A stretch of 36,771 nucleotides of DNA from Methanobacteriota archaeon (lineage in GTDB: Archaea > Thermoplasmatota > Poseidoniia > Poseidoniales > Thalassarchaeaceae). Under the pieces are notes generated by a model. It saw only the letters and a list, made by a program, of their open reading frames with translations, was not told where the DNA came from and did no database searches. Below are positions 15,576 through 23,349 of the stretch, in pieces; position 1 is the stretch's first letter, and each line of letters opens with the position of its first letter. The position numbers and the translations under genes were made by a program. The stretch is taken from NCBI GenBank assembly GCA_002725315.1, contig PBOL01000039.1, positions 1-36,771 on the forward strand, written 5' to 3'.

Positions 15576-16664
15576 TCACCGGTCCTCCCAGCGAGTCCAT
15601 CGGCCAGTCTGCTTGTTGAATCTCAGTCCTGCCTTCTTCATCCACTTGTTGAACTTTGTAGCACCGGCCCCGGTTGCTATGATGAACTCCTCCCTATCCT
15701 CTTGGGCTTGTATGTACCCCTTAGCAGCAATAGTCTGATCTATCCATTCGTCAATACTCATCAACACTCCCGACAAGGTACTAGACTCAAGTGCAGCCTC
15801 TAACTCATCGGCAGATGCCCCGGCTGATTCGAGGTCTCTCTTCATCAGGTCTGCTATGGACTTTGATCTGTCCTTTCTGGGAGGCCGGACAACCTTCAAT
15901 CGGGGCTTTATTTTCGGGTCTATCTTGATTCGGGAGCCGTTATTCAGCCTACCCTCGACAGCCTGGGCCATTGGTGCATGGAACTCCTCTTCGCAATCCC
16001 AGCAAATGAATGAGAAGTCCCTTGAATCTTCCATGATATTGCTTCCTCTGGGATCCATTTCTTCCCCACAGCTAGGGCAGGCATGTAGGCAAAGAACCGG
16101 GGCTATCTTTCGTCTGAAGTCTACAATGTCCTGGGGAGTCCCTGCAAGTTCGAGCATCTCATGATCTCTAGCCGCTTCCAGTCCTCTTGTTTCCAATTGG
16201 TCCCTCAGTTTCGACCTCTGCTCGTCCTTTGACTCGTCATCGAGATTATTTTCGAGCTTGACAATCAGTTCAATCGTCTTCCCTAATCGGTTCATTACTA
16301 GTTTCTGGTTCCTGAACGCTTCTACTCTCGCAAGTCTAAGTTGCTCCTTCTTTTCCTGGAGTTCTGCGTAGATATCCTTCTGCTCCCTCTTGAACCTGGT
16401 CTCTTCAATCTTGTCTACTTTCTTCTTATCATCGGATAGGACGTCTGCAAGGAATCTCTGTCTGCTGGATGACCTTGGTCCTGACTTTACTGCATCAAGG
16501 ACGGAGTTTGCAACTTCTTGTTTTATTCCGTAGTTGTTTACTAGCGTCTCTGAGTCAAGTTTCTTCAGATCGCCGATCTTTATTCCGCCGTCAGACAGTA
16601 TCTGAGCGGTTGTCTCATCTATCCCTCTTCGTAGAAGAGCGAGATAGGTGTCCTTCTTCGCCAT
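15576..16664 (-). CDS. Uncharacterised protein: helix-hairpin-helix, coiled coil, zinc ribbon
   Basis: I do not recognise a family. Four parts can be seen in the 362 residues. Residues 1-60 form helical repeats with LLRRGIDETTAQILSDGGI and NNYGIKQEVANSVLDAV, like tandem helix-hairpin-helix units. Residues about 75-165 are highly charged with a heptad-like pattern and probably form a coiled coil. Cys196/199 (CPSC) and Cys221/224 (CWDC) should bind one zinc ion. The C-terminal portion (about 255-362) is basic with a small globular tail. Such a layout suggests contact with nucleic acid or a large complex. The start has AAGGAAGGGA upstream. The ferredoxin gene follows 7 bases after the stop, so the two are likely co-expressed. 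Confidence 0.75.
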   Translation of the reverse strand: MAKKDTYLALLRRGIDETTAQILSDGGIKIGDLKKLDSETLVNNYGIKQEVANSVLDAVKSGPRSSSRQRFLADVLSDDKKKVDKIEETRFKREQKDIYAELQEKKEQLRLARVEAFRNQKLVMNRLGKTIELIVKLENNLDDESKDEQRSKLRDQLETRGLEAARDHEMLELAGTPQDIVDFRRKIAPVLCLHACPSCGEEMDPRGSNIMEDSRDFSFICWDCEEEFHAPMAQAVEGRLNNGSRIKIDPKIKPRLKVVRPPRKDRSKSIADLMKRDLESAGASADELEAALESSTLSGVLMSIDEWIDQTIAAKGYIQAQEDREEFIIATGAGATKFNKWMKKAGLRFNKQTGRWTRWEDR

Positions 16665-16765
16665 AGCATCCCTTCCTTCAGCCAGGGTCTCCTATCGGCC
16701 CGGCCTCATGCTGTGGGAGAGGGGGGGCCTCTATCAAGTCGATGTCAAATTGAGCTGATTTCCAT

Positions 16766-17674
16766 CTAATCTGCAGAGATTGCTCTGACTAGAGAAACCC
16801 ATTGAGGTGGATCCAGCATCTCGGGCCTTAGATCTGGCCAGCCTTCTTCCAACCCGTCCAGCTCAGTTTCAATAACTCGATTTATCGTGGTTTGCCATCT
16901 CTCCTTATGCCAGCCAGAAATTCGTGAAATCCGAGCGGGGTTCTGGGATAGCAAGTTCCTCAATTTCCTCCTTCGATTTGAGAAGCAATGCTTAGTTACC
17001 AACCTAAACATTGGCTTATCCAGCCCCTCTAACTCAGGCCTATAGGTGGGAAGCAGCGATACTATTCTGGAATTTACCTTTGGGGAGGGACTGAAAGAAC
17101 TGGGTGGGACCTTCATGTCCAAATTAATTTCGAAGTCGAGCCACAAATTTAGGCCCAAAGGGCCAATGTCATATGGCATTGAAGACATCGCCATTCTGTC
17201 TGCGAATTCTTCCTGCACTAGTAGGATTGCTGCCTGGATTGGGCTTTTCGAGTTGTAATCCCTTATTCGTTCGATAATTGGGCTCGATATTTGGTAGGGT
17301 AGGTTGGATATGACGTGAGTAATCCCCGGGGGCCACTTCGACGAGACTGCATCTTGAAGAGTCACTTCAAAATTGCAGTCTCTATCCCCAAACACCCTCT
17401 TGAGGTGTTCAACAGACTCCTGATCAACTTCCATTGTTGTGACTCTTGCCTTAGTACCCAACAGAGAGAGGGTGAGAGAACCCGGTCCAGGGCCGATCTC
17501 AAAGACGTGTGATCTTTCCCCTAATGGGGTTTGTATTTCTGAAGCCAGTGAGACTGGTCTGCCTATCGCCATTTCTTCTATCAAAAAGTGCTGACCTAGT
17601 GATTTCTTAGGCCTAGATCTGTCTCGAAGAATATCGACGAGCAGCCGGGCATCGAGGCCTTCCAGCGTCTTCAT
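16766..17674 (-). CDS. ksgA: 16S rRNA dimethyladenosine transferase (KsgA/Dim1)
   Basis: Dimethylates the two adjacent adenines in the terminal hairpin of 16S rRNA during late small-subunit assembly, using S-adenosylmethionine. Visible marks are SLGQHFL near the N-terminus, the SAM loop FEIGPGPGSLT near 58-68, an acidic MEVD for the ribose, and catalytic motif NLPYQISS near 124. The C-terminal basic helical domain matches the family. The ATG at 17674 starts one base after the stop of the DUF655 gene and gives 302 residues; an upstream in-frame ATG at 17758 would only add residues within the overlapping gene. It closes the L21e-RpoF-DUF655-KsgA series known from many archaea. Confidence 0.93.
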   Translation of the reverse strand: MKTLEGLDARLLVDILRDRSRPKKSLGQHFLIEEMAIGRPVSLASEIQTPLGERSHVFEIGPGPGSLTLSLLGTKARVTTMEVDQESVEHLKRVFGDRDCNFEVTLQDAVSSKWPPGITHVISNLPYQISSPIIERIRDYNSKSPIQAAILLVQEEFADRMAMSSMPYDIGPLGLNLWLDFEINLDMKVPPSSFSPSPKVNSRIVSLLPTYRPELEGLDKPMFRLVTKHCFSNRRRKLRNLLSQNPARISRISGWHKERWQTTINRVIETELDGLEEGWPDLRPEMLDPPQWVSLVRAISAD

Positions 17675-17675
17675 G

Positions 17676-18308
17676 TCAGTTCTCTGAGCGAACCAGCAAA
17701 TCAAGTAAGCGGGGAGTCTGGGCCACATCTTCCATCTCCTTGACATATCTCTCTGCAAGGAGTCGGACTGACTCTATCCCACAAGATTCGTCGATTTCCT
17801 CGAACTCGTGCCACCCTGAAGAGCCTCGAAGACTGACCATCTGCATTGCCTTGGAGTTCCCAATTCCTGGAAGGAGCTGGAAAGAGTGGAACTTGAGAGA
17901 CATAGGTCCTGCGCTATTGTAGAATGACAGGTGCCTTTCTTTGTCTGCAGAAATCGAGGCGCTTAACGCACTAACCAATTCCTGTTGAGCGGTTCCGCTA
18001 AGATCCTTGAGTCTGACCTCCGACATTGGGCCGACCACTTCCGATGGTAGGTCAATGCAGTCACCTGTTGAAATGGCGTCCGAATCTATTATTCTCGATC
18101 TCACAATATGCAGCGAGGGTTCGGTGATGCACTGGATTTCGTGTCCAATAGGTCTCCTGTCTTGAATGTCGAGAATCCGGATTCGTACCTCTCTATCGTA
18201 AGGACTTCCTGCGTCCCCGTCCGAGTCGTTAACATCTCCTGGCATCGTGTCCTCGGTCCTCCCAGAAAGGTTCTCCCTCATGAAGTGAGTTGTTCGAAAG
18301 TTTTCCAA
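17676..18308 (-). CDS. DUF655 archaeal protein
   Basis: A 210-residue protein matching the archaeal DUF655 family by position and sequence: an N-terminal beta region (VRIRILDI) and a C-terminal helix-hairpin-helix type stretch (FHSFQLLPGIGNSKAMQMV). The family is found between rpoF and ksgA in archaea, and nucleic acid binding has been proposed because of the HhH motif. The start appears to be TTG at 18308, 8 bases after the rpoF stop. An ATG nine codons further is possible. The first 35 residues are poorly conserved and acidic. Confidence 0.87.
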   Translation of the reverse strand: MENFRTTHFMRENLSGRTEDTMPGDVNDSDGDAGSPYDREVRIRILDIQDRRPIGHEIQCITEPSLHIVRSRIIDSDAISTGDCIDLPSEVVGPMSEVRLKDLSGTAQQELVSALSASISADKERHLSFYNSAGPMSLKFHSFQLLPGIGNSKAMQMVSLRGSSGWHEFEEIDESCGIESVRLLAERYVKEMEDVAQTPRLLDLLVRSEN

Positions 18309-18316
18309 GCGTCCCC

Positions 18317-18679
18317 CTAAAGGACGTGTTGACGGATTATGGTGATTATTTCCTCAACTTCTGAGGTATCCATGGCCACTCTCTTGCTAGCAATTACTAC
18401 CCTAACATCGGCAACAGTGAGAGGTGCGAGTTCGGCTATCTTCGAGCATACTTCCGGGTGCTGTTGTAGCTTTTCATTCTGCATAAGGGCCCCAAATAGG
18501 CCTGCGTAAACTGCAGGATCGGTCTTGATGTCGCCACTGGGATGACCACTTGCACTGGCCTTCCACTGCGCATGCTGAAGAGCCATCGTCTGTTCATAGG
18601 ATATCTCCCCTCTTCTTTCGATGGCCTCCAGTAACTTGTCTCGGACAGTAGCGTAGTCTACAAATTCTCTTTCCGCCAA
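18317..18679 (-). CDS. rpoF: RNA polymerase subunit F (Rpo4/Rpb4)
   Basis: Forms the stalk of archaeal RNA polymerase with subunit E (Rpo7), where it helps open the promoter and binds the transcript. The 120 residues are all-helical and match the family: SYEQTMALQHAQW in the first half and ELAPLTVADVRVVIASKR, then EVEEIITIIRQHV at the end. The start is TTG at 18679, preceded by AGGTGAGAA and 8 bases after the L21e stop, so initiation at a non-ATG codon is well supported by the ribosome site. Confidence 0.92.
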   Translation of the reverse strand: MAEREFVDYATVRDKLLEAIERRGEISYEQTMALQHAQWKASASGHPSGDIKTDPAVYAGLFGALMQNEKLQQHPEVCSKIAELAPLTVADVRVVIASKRVAMDTSEVEEIITIIRQHVL

Positions 18680-18687
18680 ATTCTCAC

Positions 18688-18981
18688 CTACTCTATGGGC
18701 TTCAGATGCTCTGGTCTTGCGACGACCGTCTTCATCATGTTTCCATCAGCGACACGGACGATATATGCCCTTCCCTGTGAGCCTGAAATGACTCCTGTTT
18801 TTCCCTGGAAACGTCGATGCGGCATGCCCCTCTGCTGGGCCCCATCCAATACAATGGCCACCTTGTCGCCTTCTTCATATGAGTGCATTACTCTCCCAAT
18901 GAATAGCCTCCGCCTGTCTCTCTTGCCCTTTCTCAGGATGCTTCTAGTGCCCCTTCTGGACCCTTTTGTTCGAGTGACCAT
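18688..18981 (-). CDS. rpl21e: Large-subunit ribosomal protein eL21 (L21e)
   Basis: 97 residues, a standard archaeal length for eL21. Recognised from the strongly basic N-terminus (TKGSRRGTRSILRKGKRDRR), the SH3-like core YEEGDKVAIVLDGAQQRGMP, FQGKTGVISGSQGRAYIV, and the final RPEHLKP. It binds rRNA in the large subunit. It leads the L21e-rpoF-DUF655-ksgA run and lies 75 bases downstream of pus10 on the same strand. Confidence 0.96.
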   Translation of the reverse strand: MVTRTKGSRRGTRSILRKGKRDRRRLFIGRVMHSYEEGDKVAIVLDGAQQRGMPHRRFQGKTGVISGSQGRAYIVRVADGNMMKTVVARPEHLKPIE

Positions 18982-19056
18982 GCTACCAATACTCCATTAT
19001 AGCGAAAGCGGGCGACCTGTGGGGCGTTCTTAAGGACTCGGATTTGATTTGGAGCC

Positions 19057-20478
19057 TCATTCCGCATGTATCTCCTCGACGTCCAGCCATATCACTTCAC
19101 AATCAGAACCTATTGCTTCCTGAATCGAAGGGTTGGTTCTCCCTTCATCTGAGTGGACTAGTTCCTTGACATAAGTGCCAGCCTCGCATCTCATCGTAAC
19201 CTGTACCTCGTCCCCCTCTACCCTAACATCATCGATGGAAACTAGCTTCCTCTTCCTGACCTTGGCAGCCCTTCTGTGGGAAACTCTCTTCGGTGTTTCC
19301 TGCTCAATTATCTGACCAGACAAACCCTGAATTGCTTCAATGACTTCTTCTTCAGCACCCAATTGTTCGACTCTGAACCTGATTGTGTATGACTTCTCGG
19401 ACCTCGACTGCTTGACTTCGTTTACTCTAGACTTGGCACACCATTCCAAAGAGTCGACCTCCACCTTTGTCTCGGCATTGTTGTTTACCAACTTCACGAG
19501 TTCAGGAACTGAGTGGATTCTCTTTCGAGGCTTCTTAACTTCAAGAACAAAGGGCCTCCCCGAGCCTAGGCACCTCACATCGATATCCTCTCTCCCCATC
19601 CCATGGAAAGAAGTATCATCTGCCTGGAGGGCTTCCTTTACTGGCTCACCGATTAGATCCTGGACTGAGTCGATATATTGCAATCCGGAGCCTTCGCACG
19701 CCTCACAACCCTCTGCCCTTCCGCGGCAGGCTCTGCATGGCCATCGGGTTTGTGGAATTTCCCGGGATAGTTTTCTATATCTGCCATATAGGAAAACTGG
19801 CCTTACATCAACATCTACTCTGAGAGTTAGCCCGTCTACGAGCACCATCACATCTGGCCTCTCTTTTACGAAATCGACGTTCCTCCCCTGTTCCCTGATA
19901 TTGTCATGAATGGCCTCTACGATTGAGCCTTTGAGAGGATTCGAGCCAGGAGCTCCAAACTTTGTCCTGATTCTGTCTTCCTCTTGCATCAGATCCTTTG
20001 GAAGGTGAATTCCGAATTGCATGGTGGAGAATTGCGTCCCATGTAGGGACTCGAATACTCGATCTGTTATGTTTCCTACATCCTCGAATAGGTTCTCGCA
20101 AAGGGGGCATAGATCCTGAAGAGCCTTGGAAGATAGTTCGGGATCTCTCTCGTATGCCTGAGACCTGATTTCTGAACCGGAAGTTGTTTCTGAGATTCTG
20201 GTCCCCGCAATCCTGCTAAGGCAGTGATCGCAAACTCCGAGTTTTATTACGTGCGCAATTCCCAGAGGAGCGGGGCAGGGAGGGGCATCCCAGTTCAGAG
20301 AATTGGCCTCAACGTCAAAATCGTCACCATCGAACCAAGCTTCCTCCGTGTTTTCTTCTTCATCCGATTCGTCTTCGAAAGATGGCTCGATGGTCGCATA
20401 ACCTGCCGAAGCATATAGTTGCCACTCATCTTCTTCGTCAATCTCAACGGGCCCAGCCTCCGGTTCGTCCAACGCCAT
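19057..20478 (-). CDS. pus10: tRNA pseudouridine synthase Pus10
   Basis: Converts U54 and U55 of archaeal tRNA to pseudouridine. The catalytic region is GREDIDVRCLGSGRPFVLEV, with the catalytic aspartate at about 298. The C-terminus has the family hallmark AGTYVKELVHSDEGRTNPS. The N-terminal part has cysteine pairs that should bind zinc (CDHCLSRI and CPLCENLF near 83 and 124); a further cysteine-rich insertion (CRACRGRAEGCEACEGSG near 248-265) looks like an additional zinc knuckle. The first 60 residues are very acidic. The gene starts with ATG after GGGGATATAC and is preceded by a 12-bp hairpin. Pus10 next to L21e is a known archaeal arrangement. Confidence 0.93.
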   Translation of the reverse strand: MALDEPEAGPVEIDEEDEWQLYASAGYATIEPSFEDESDEEENTEEAWFDGDDFDVEANSLNWDAPPCPAPLGIAHVIKLGVCDHCLSRIAGTRISETTSGSEIRSQAYERDPELSSKALQDLCPLCENLFEDVGNITDRVFESLHGTQFSTMQFGIHLPKDLMQEEDRIRTKFGAPGSNPLKGSIVEAIHDNIREQGRNVDFVKERPDVMVLVDGLTLRVDVDVRPVFLYGRYRKLSREIPQTRWPCRACRGRAEGCEACEGSGLQYIDSVQDLIGEPVKEALQADDTSFHGMGREDIDVRCLGSGRPFVLEVKKPRKRIHSVPELVKLVNNNAETKVEVDSLEWCAKSRVNEVKQSRSEKSYTIRFRVEQLGAEEEVIEAIQGLSGQIIEQETPKRVSHRRAAKVRKRKLVSIDDVRVEGDEVQVTMRCEAGTYVKELVHSDEGRTNPSIQEAIGSDCEVIWLDVEEIHAE

Positions 20479-20490
20479 GTATATCCCCGA

Positions 20491-20519
20491 CGTAGCATCG
20501 GAGGAATCCGATTGCTACG
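20491..20519 (-). promoter_or_regulatory. Hairpin in the pus10 leader
   Basis: CGTAGCATCGGA and TCCGATTGCTACG pair over 12 bp with one bulged base and a 4-base loop. On the coding strand the hairpin ends 12 bases before the pus10 start codon and lies in the 94-base gap after the DUF971 gene. No T-tract follows, so a terminator is less likely than a leader structure. Confidence 0.5.
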
Positions 20520-20572
20520 ACAAGATTGGGAGGAAGGAGGGGGATTTGACTCCTTCGCAATATAGAATTGTT

Positions 20573-20893
20573 TCAAATTGGAGTCCCAAATCCTTCGCAG
20601 ACTTCTCTAAGATGGGCAAATGAGTGGATTCCACTCGAACACCCAGTAGGCCACTCCAGTTGGATCCCATATCTTCCAACGGGGTTTACCCGGGGCTTCT
20701 CCAATCTCAATCTAGCAATTTCCTCCTCTAACTCAATTCTGCGTTGCTCGTTCTCCTGACGAGGTTTGCAATTTGCACACTGGCAGTGAGATCGTATTGT
20801 CAAATAGGACAGTCTGAAAGAGGCCCCGTCGGCAAATCTGAGAATGGCCTCCTCGTAATCCCTCTCAAAATCAGTTAGAGTTTCTCTTGACAT
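20573..20893 (-). CDS. DUF971 (gamma-butyrobetaine hydroxylase-like N-terminal) domain protein
   Basis: A 106-residue stand-alone DUF971 domain. The pattern LRFADGASFRLSYLTIRSHC, then CQCANCK, NPVGRYGIQLEW and SGIHSFAHLREVC follows the family outline, in which a beta-rich fold binds a metal through conserved cysteine and histidine residues in the version fused to butyrobetaine hydroxylases. Small stand-alone DUF971 proteins are often linked with iron-sulfur cluster assembly, which is a family association and not shown here. It lies upstream of pus10 on the same strand. Confidence 0.8.
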   Translation of the reverse strand: MSRETLTDFERDYEEAILRFADGASFRLSYLTIRSHCQCANCKPRQENEQRRIELEEEIARLRLEKPRVNPVGRYGIQLEWPTGCSSGIHSFAHLREVCEGFGTPI

Positions 20894-20982
20894 GCGGCCC
20901 TTCTCACTTCATTCGCTATGTTCCCCGCGCTTGATTATTACGAAAGAGAGCAAGAAAGAAATTGAACCACCTGACTTTCGGG

Positions 20983-21567
20983 ATGAGCATGGATAGGGGG
21001 TTTTTTGGGGAGTTTTTCTTCTTTGACAGGCCTGAATTCAGACCCAATTTGAGCCCGAGGGAGATGTTCCTTGAGGGAAGTTTTGGAGGAACTTACTGGA
21101 AACCAATTTTCTCTTCGGTAACAGGGGAGAATCTTGCATGTCAGCACCTAGAGTTCGCAGAATGGTGGGGAGGAATCCCTGATGAGAACCTAGTAAGCGA
21201 AAAATATGCCAAAAAGAGGAACCGCTATGGGGTTCGGAGTGGTACAGATTTGGCAATGTGGGAGTCGAAGGGATGGATCAGAGAACAGGATCCATATGGC
21301 TGGGTTCAGTGGTACTGCAGATTCTTCTCTGGTAGGAGGAGCCCAGATGACGATAGGCAAATCAAGAGATGGCTAGCATTCGCGGGCCCTAAGGGGAGAT
21401 TCAGGAACCAATTGATCAATAAGGTCATCTCAAAGGATTCGCAGCACGATGACGAAGAGATAAGTCCAGTTATCAGGCAGTCTCTTCACCATTGGGCATA
21501 TAGGCTAACTATCGAAGATTTTGAAGCCGGTTCAATTGAAAGATGGAAGAAGCATGTTATTGGTTGA
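20983..21567 (+). CDS. Conserved Trp-rich protein, function unknown
   Basis: 194 residues from the ATG at 20983 (a second ATG is two codons later; an upstream TTG at 20962 has no clear advantage). The sequence is rich in Trp, Phe, Tyr and charged residues and has short highly distinctive blocks: FFDRPEFRPNLSPREMF, GSFGGTYWKPI, WESKGWI, DPYGWVQWYCRFFSGRRS, RQIKRW and SPVIRQSLHHWAY. I recall very similar blocks in uncharacterised proteins of plants, algae and fungi; I cannot confirm this without a search. No signal peptide or membrane helix is seen, and no catalytic motif is recognisable. The gene stands apart from its plus-strand neighbour by 70 bases. Confidence 0.8.
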   Translation: MSMDRGFFGEFFFFDRPEFRPNLSPREMFLEGSFGGTYWKPIFSSVTGENLACQHLEFAEWWGGIPDENLVSEKYAKKRNRYGVRSGTDLAMWESKGWIREQDPYGWVQWYCRFFSGRRSPDDDRQIKRWLAFAGPKGRFRNQLINKVISKDSQHDDEEISPVIRQSLHHWAYRLTIEDFEAGSIERWKKHVIG

Positions 21568-21637
21568 TTGATACTGCTGATTATGAATACTCAAATAGGG
21601 TAATTTTTGCCCGGCACATAGAATTCAGGGGTCTCGT

Positions 21638-23026
21638 ATGTACAAATACAAGCACGAAACAGAAGTTGAAGCAGATGTGGAATCTACTTTCGCTTGGTTC
21701 GAGCATGAGGGTTCTTTCAGAAGACTAATGCCGCCTTGGGAAGTCGCCGAAGAAGTAAGGGCAGATGACTCTCTTGAGGTTGGTTCTCAGAGAGTGTTTA
21801 GATTTCCGATGGGTCCCGTAAAAATGACTTGGGTGGCAGAGCATACTGCTTACGATCCCCCAAATTTTTTCGCTGACAAGATGGTTAAGGGACCGTTTTG
21901 GTCGTGGAATCATGAGCATAACCTCTCCCAGTCTGGAGGAGTAACTAAGGTCGTTGACGATGTTTCCTACCAAGTCCCTTTTGGGCCTCTTGGAAACCTC
22001 GTAGACAAGATTCTCGGTGGAATGCTAGTTAGAGGCAGAATTTCAAGGATGTTTACTGCAAGAGAGTTACGACTAAAGAGAGATTTGAAGAGGCATTCAG
22101 ATTTCTCTGAACAAGAGAGGAAGAGGATTCTTGTTGCAGGATCTTCTGGCATGATTGGTACTCAACTAGTGGCCTTCTTGGACACGGGTGGACACGAAGT
22201 CTGGAGGTTGGTAAGGAGAGTCCCCGCAGAAGGTAGAAACGAGATTTTCTGGGATCCGGAGAATGGTGAGCTTGATCGAGGAAGTATAGAGGGTTTCGAT
22301 GCAATAATACACCTCGGAGGGGAAGGCATTGGAGACAGGCGCTGGAATAAAAAAAGGAAGAGGAATATCAAAGATTCCAGGGTTGAAAGCACCAAGCTTC
22401 TTTCAGAGGCAATTTGCTCAATGGACACCAAGCCGGAATGTTTCATCCTTGCTAGTGCAATAGGATGGTATGGAGACAGAGGGGATGAGGAGCTTGACGA
22501 GGAGAGTCAAATTGGCGAGGGTTTTCTCCCTGAAGTTTGCAAAGAATGGGAGGGTGCCGCGTCTAAAGTAGAAGAGTCGGGAGTTAGGACTGTATATTTG
22601 AGGAGCGGGATTGTTCTAGCTGCAACTGGTGGGGCTCTAGGAAAGATGCTACTACCATTCAAGTTTGGTGCAGGGGGACCGATGGGTGGCGGGAAGCAGT
22701 GGATGTCTTGGATATCTCTGGACGATGAGATTTACGCCATCCATCATCTCTTGATGAGTCAAAACTCGAAAGGCAAATACAACCTGTCTGCCCCACGGCC
22801 GGTCAGGCAGAAGCTCTTTGCTAGAACCCTCGGAAGAGTATTGAGGAGACCCGCCTTTGCACCATTACCAGGATTTGTAATCAAGATTATCTTTGGTGAG
22901 ATGGGGGAGAAGTTGACTCTAGATAGTCAGAGAGTACTCCCCTCCCGACTGGTCGATGAGGGATACGAATTTCTTCACAGGGACCTGGAGCCTGCTCTTA
23001 GGGACTCACTGGGAATCTGGAAATAG
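21638..23026 (+). CDS. SRPBCC domain fused to a TIGR01777-type NAD-dependent epimerase (SDR39U1/YfcH-like)
   Basis: 462 residues in two domains. Residues 1-150 form an SRPBCC (START-like) ligand-binding domain recognised by TEVEADVESTFAWF at the start and the FPMGPVKMTWVAEH strand. From about 165 there is a Rossmann domain of the TIGR01777 family: nucleotide loop ILVAGSSGMIGTQLV, HLGGEGI with the active-site region SAIGWYGDRGDEELDE, and a C-terminal DUF1731-like end (RPAFAPLPGFVIKIIFGEMG). The fusion is known in this family. The substrate is unknown. It is convergent with the small membrane-protein gene, whose stop is only 4 bases away. Confidence 0.88.
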   Translation: MYKYKHETEVEADVESTFAWFEHEGSFRRLMPPWEVAEEVRADDSLEVGSQRVFRFPMGPVKMTWVAEHTAYDPPNFFADKMVKGPFWSWNHEHNLSQSGGVTKVVDDVSYQVPFGPLGNLVDKILGGMLVRGRISRMFTARELRLKRDLKRHSDFSEQERKRILVAGSSGMIGTQLVAFLDTGGHEVWRLVRRVPAEGRNEIFWDPENGELDRGSIEGFDAIIHLGGEGIGDRRWNKKRKRNIKDSRVESTKLLSEAICSMDTKPECFILASAIGWYGDRGDEELDEESQIGEGFLPEVCKEWEGAASKVEESGVRTVYLRSGIVLAATGGALGKMLLPFKFGAGGPMGGGKQWMSWISLDDEIYAIHHLLMSQNSKGKYNLSAPRPVRQKLFARTLGRVLRRPAFAPLPGFVIKIIFGEMGEKLTLDSQRVLPSRLVDEGYEFLHRDLEPALRDSLGIWK

Positions 23027-23030
23027 CGAA

Positions 23031-23264
23031 TCACAACGAAGTCCTGAATCCCAAGGCACGGACTACGCACCAGCCCATTCTGGCTTCGAAAATAGAAAAC
23101 AAGCCGCCGCTGATTATTCCAATTGGAACCAACCAAGCGTATTTGATATCGATGATTCCAGAAATTACTATGCCCAACAAAACTATTCCTATCGCAAGTG
23201 CAATGATCCCTATCCTAAGACGAAAGGCCTTTCCTCTAGAGTCGATGTTGCACTCAAAAGCCAT
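23031..23264 (-). CDS. Small two-helix membrane protein (DUF2892-like)
   Basis: A small protein of 77 residues from the ATG at 23264 (82 residues if the ATG at 23279 is used). It has two hydrophobic helices separated by a short loop, preceded by CNIDSRGKAFRLRIG and closed by GWCVVRALGFRTSL. The pattern of a charged RxxR before helix 1 and a Cys-containing tail is reminiscent of DUF2892/YgaP-type inner-membrane domains. A TATA-like element about 26 bases upstream of 23264 supports the shorter form as a leaderless message. The function is unknown. Confidence 0.65.
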   Translation of the reverse strand: MAFECNIDSRGKAFRLRIGIIALAIGIVLLGIVISGIIDIKYAWLVPIGIISGGLFSIFEARMGWCVVRALGFRTSL

Positions 23265-23285
23265 GATTTTCTGGGTCATTAATCA

Positions 23286-23294
23286 GATAAAATA
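23286..23294 (-). promoter_or_regulatory. Candidate box A promoter for the small membrane protein
   Basis: TATTTTATC on the minus strand is centred about 26 bases before the ATG at 23264, the distance expected for a leaderless archaeal transcript. It lies in the 70-base gap after the RND exporter gene. Confidence 0.45.
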
Positions 23295-23349
23295 CCTATG
23301 TCGGTAACACTTGGAAATCCTCTGACTTTTCCAAGAAGATTTGAATATT

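Noticed and set aside
16665-16765. Intergenic run of G residues between ksgA and the HhH/zinc gene
   Set aside because: No hairpin with a T-tract, no open frame and no RNA fold could be recognised; I see nothing to annotate there.
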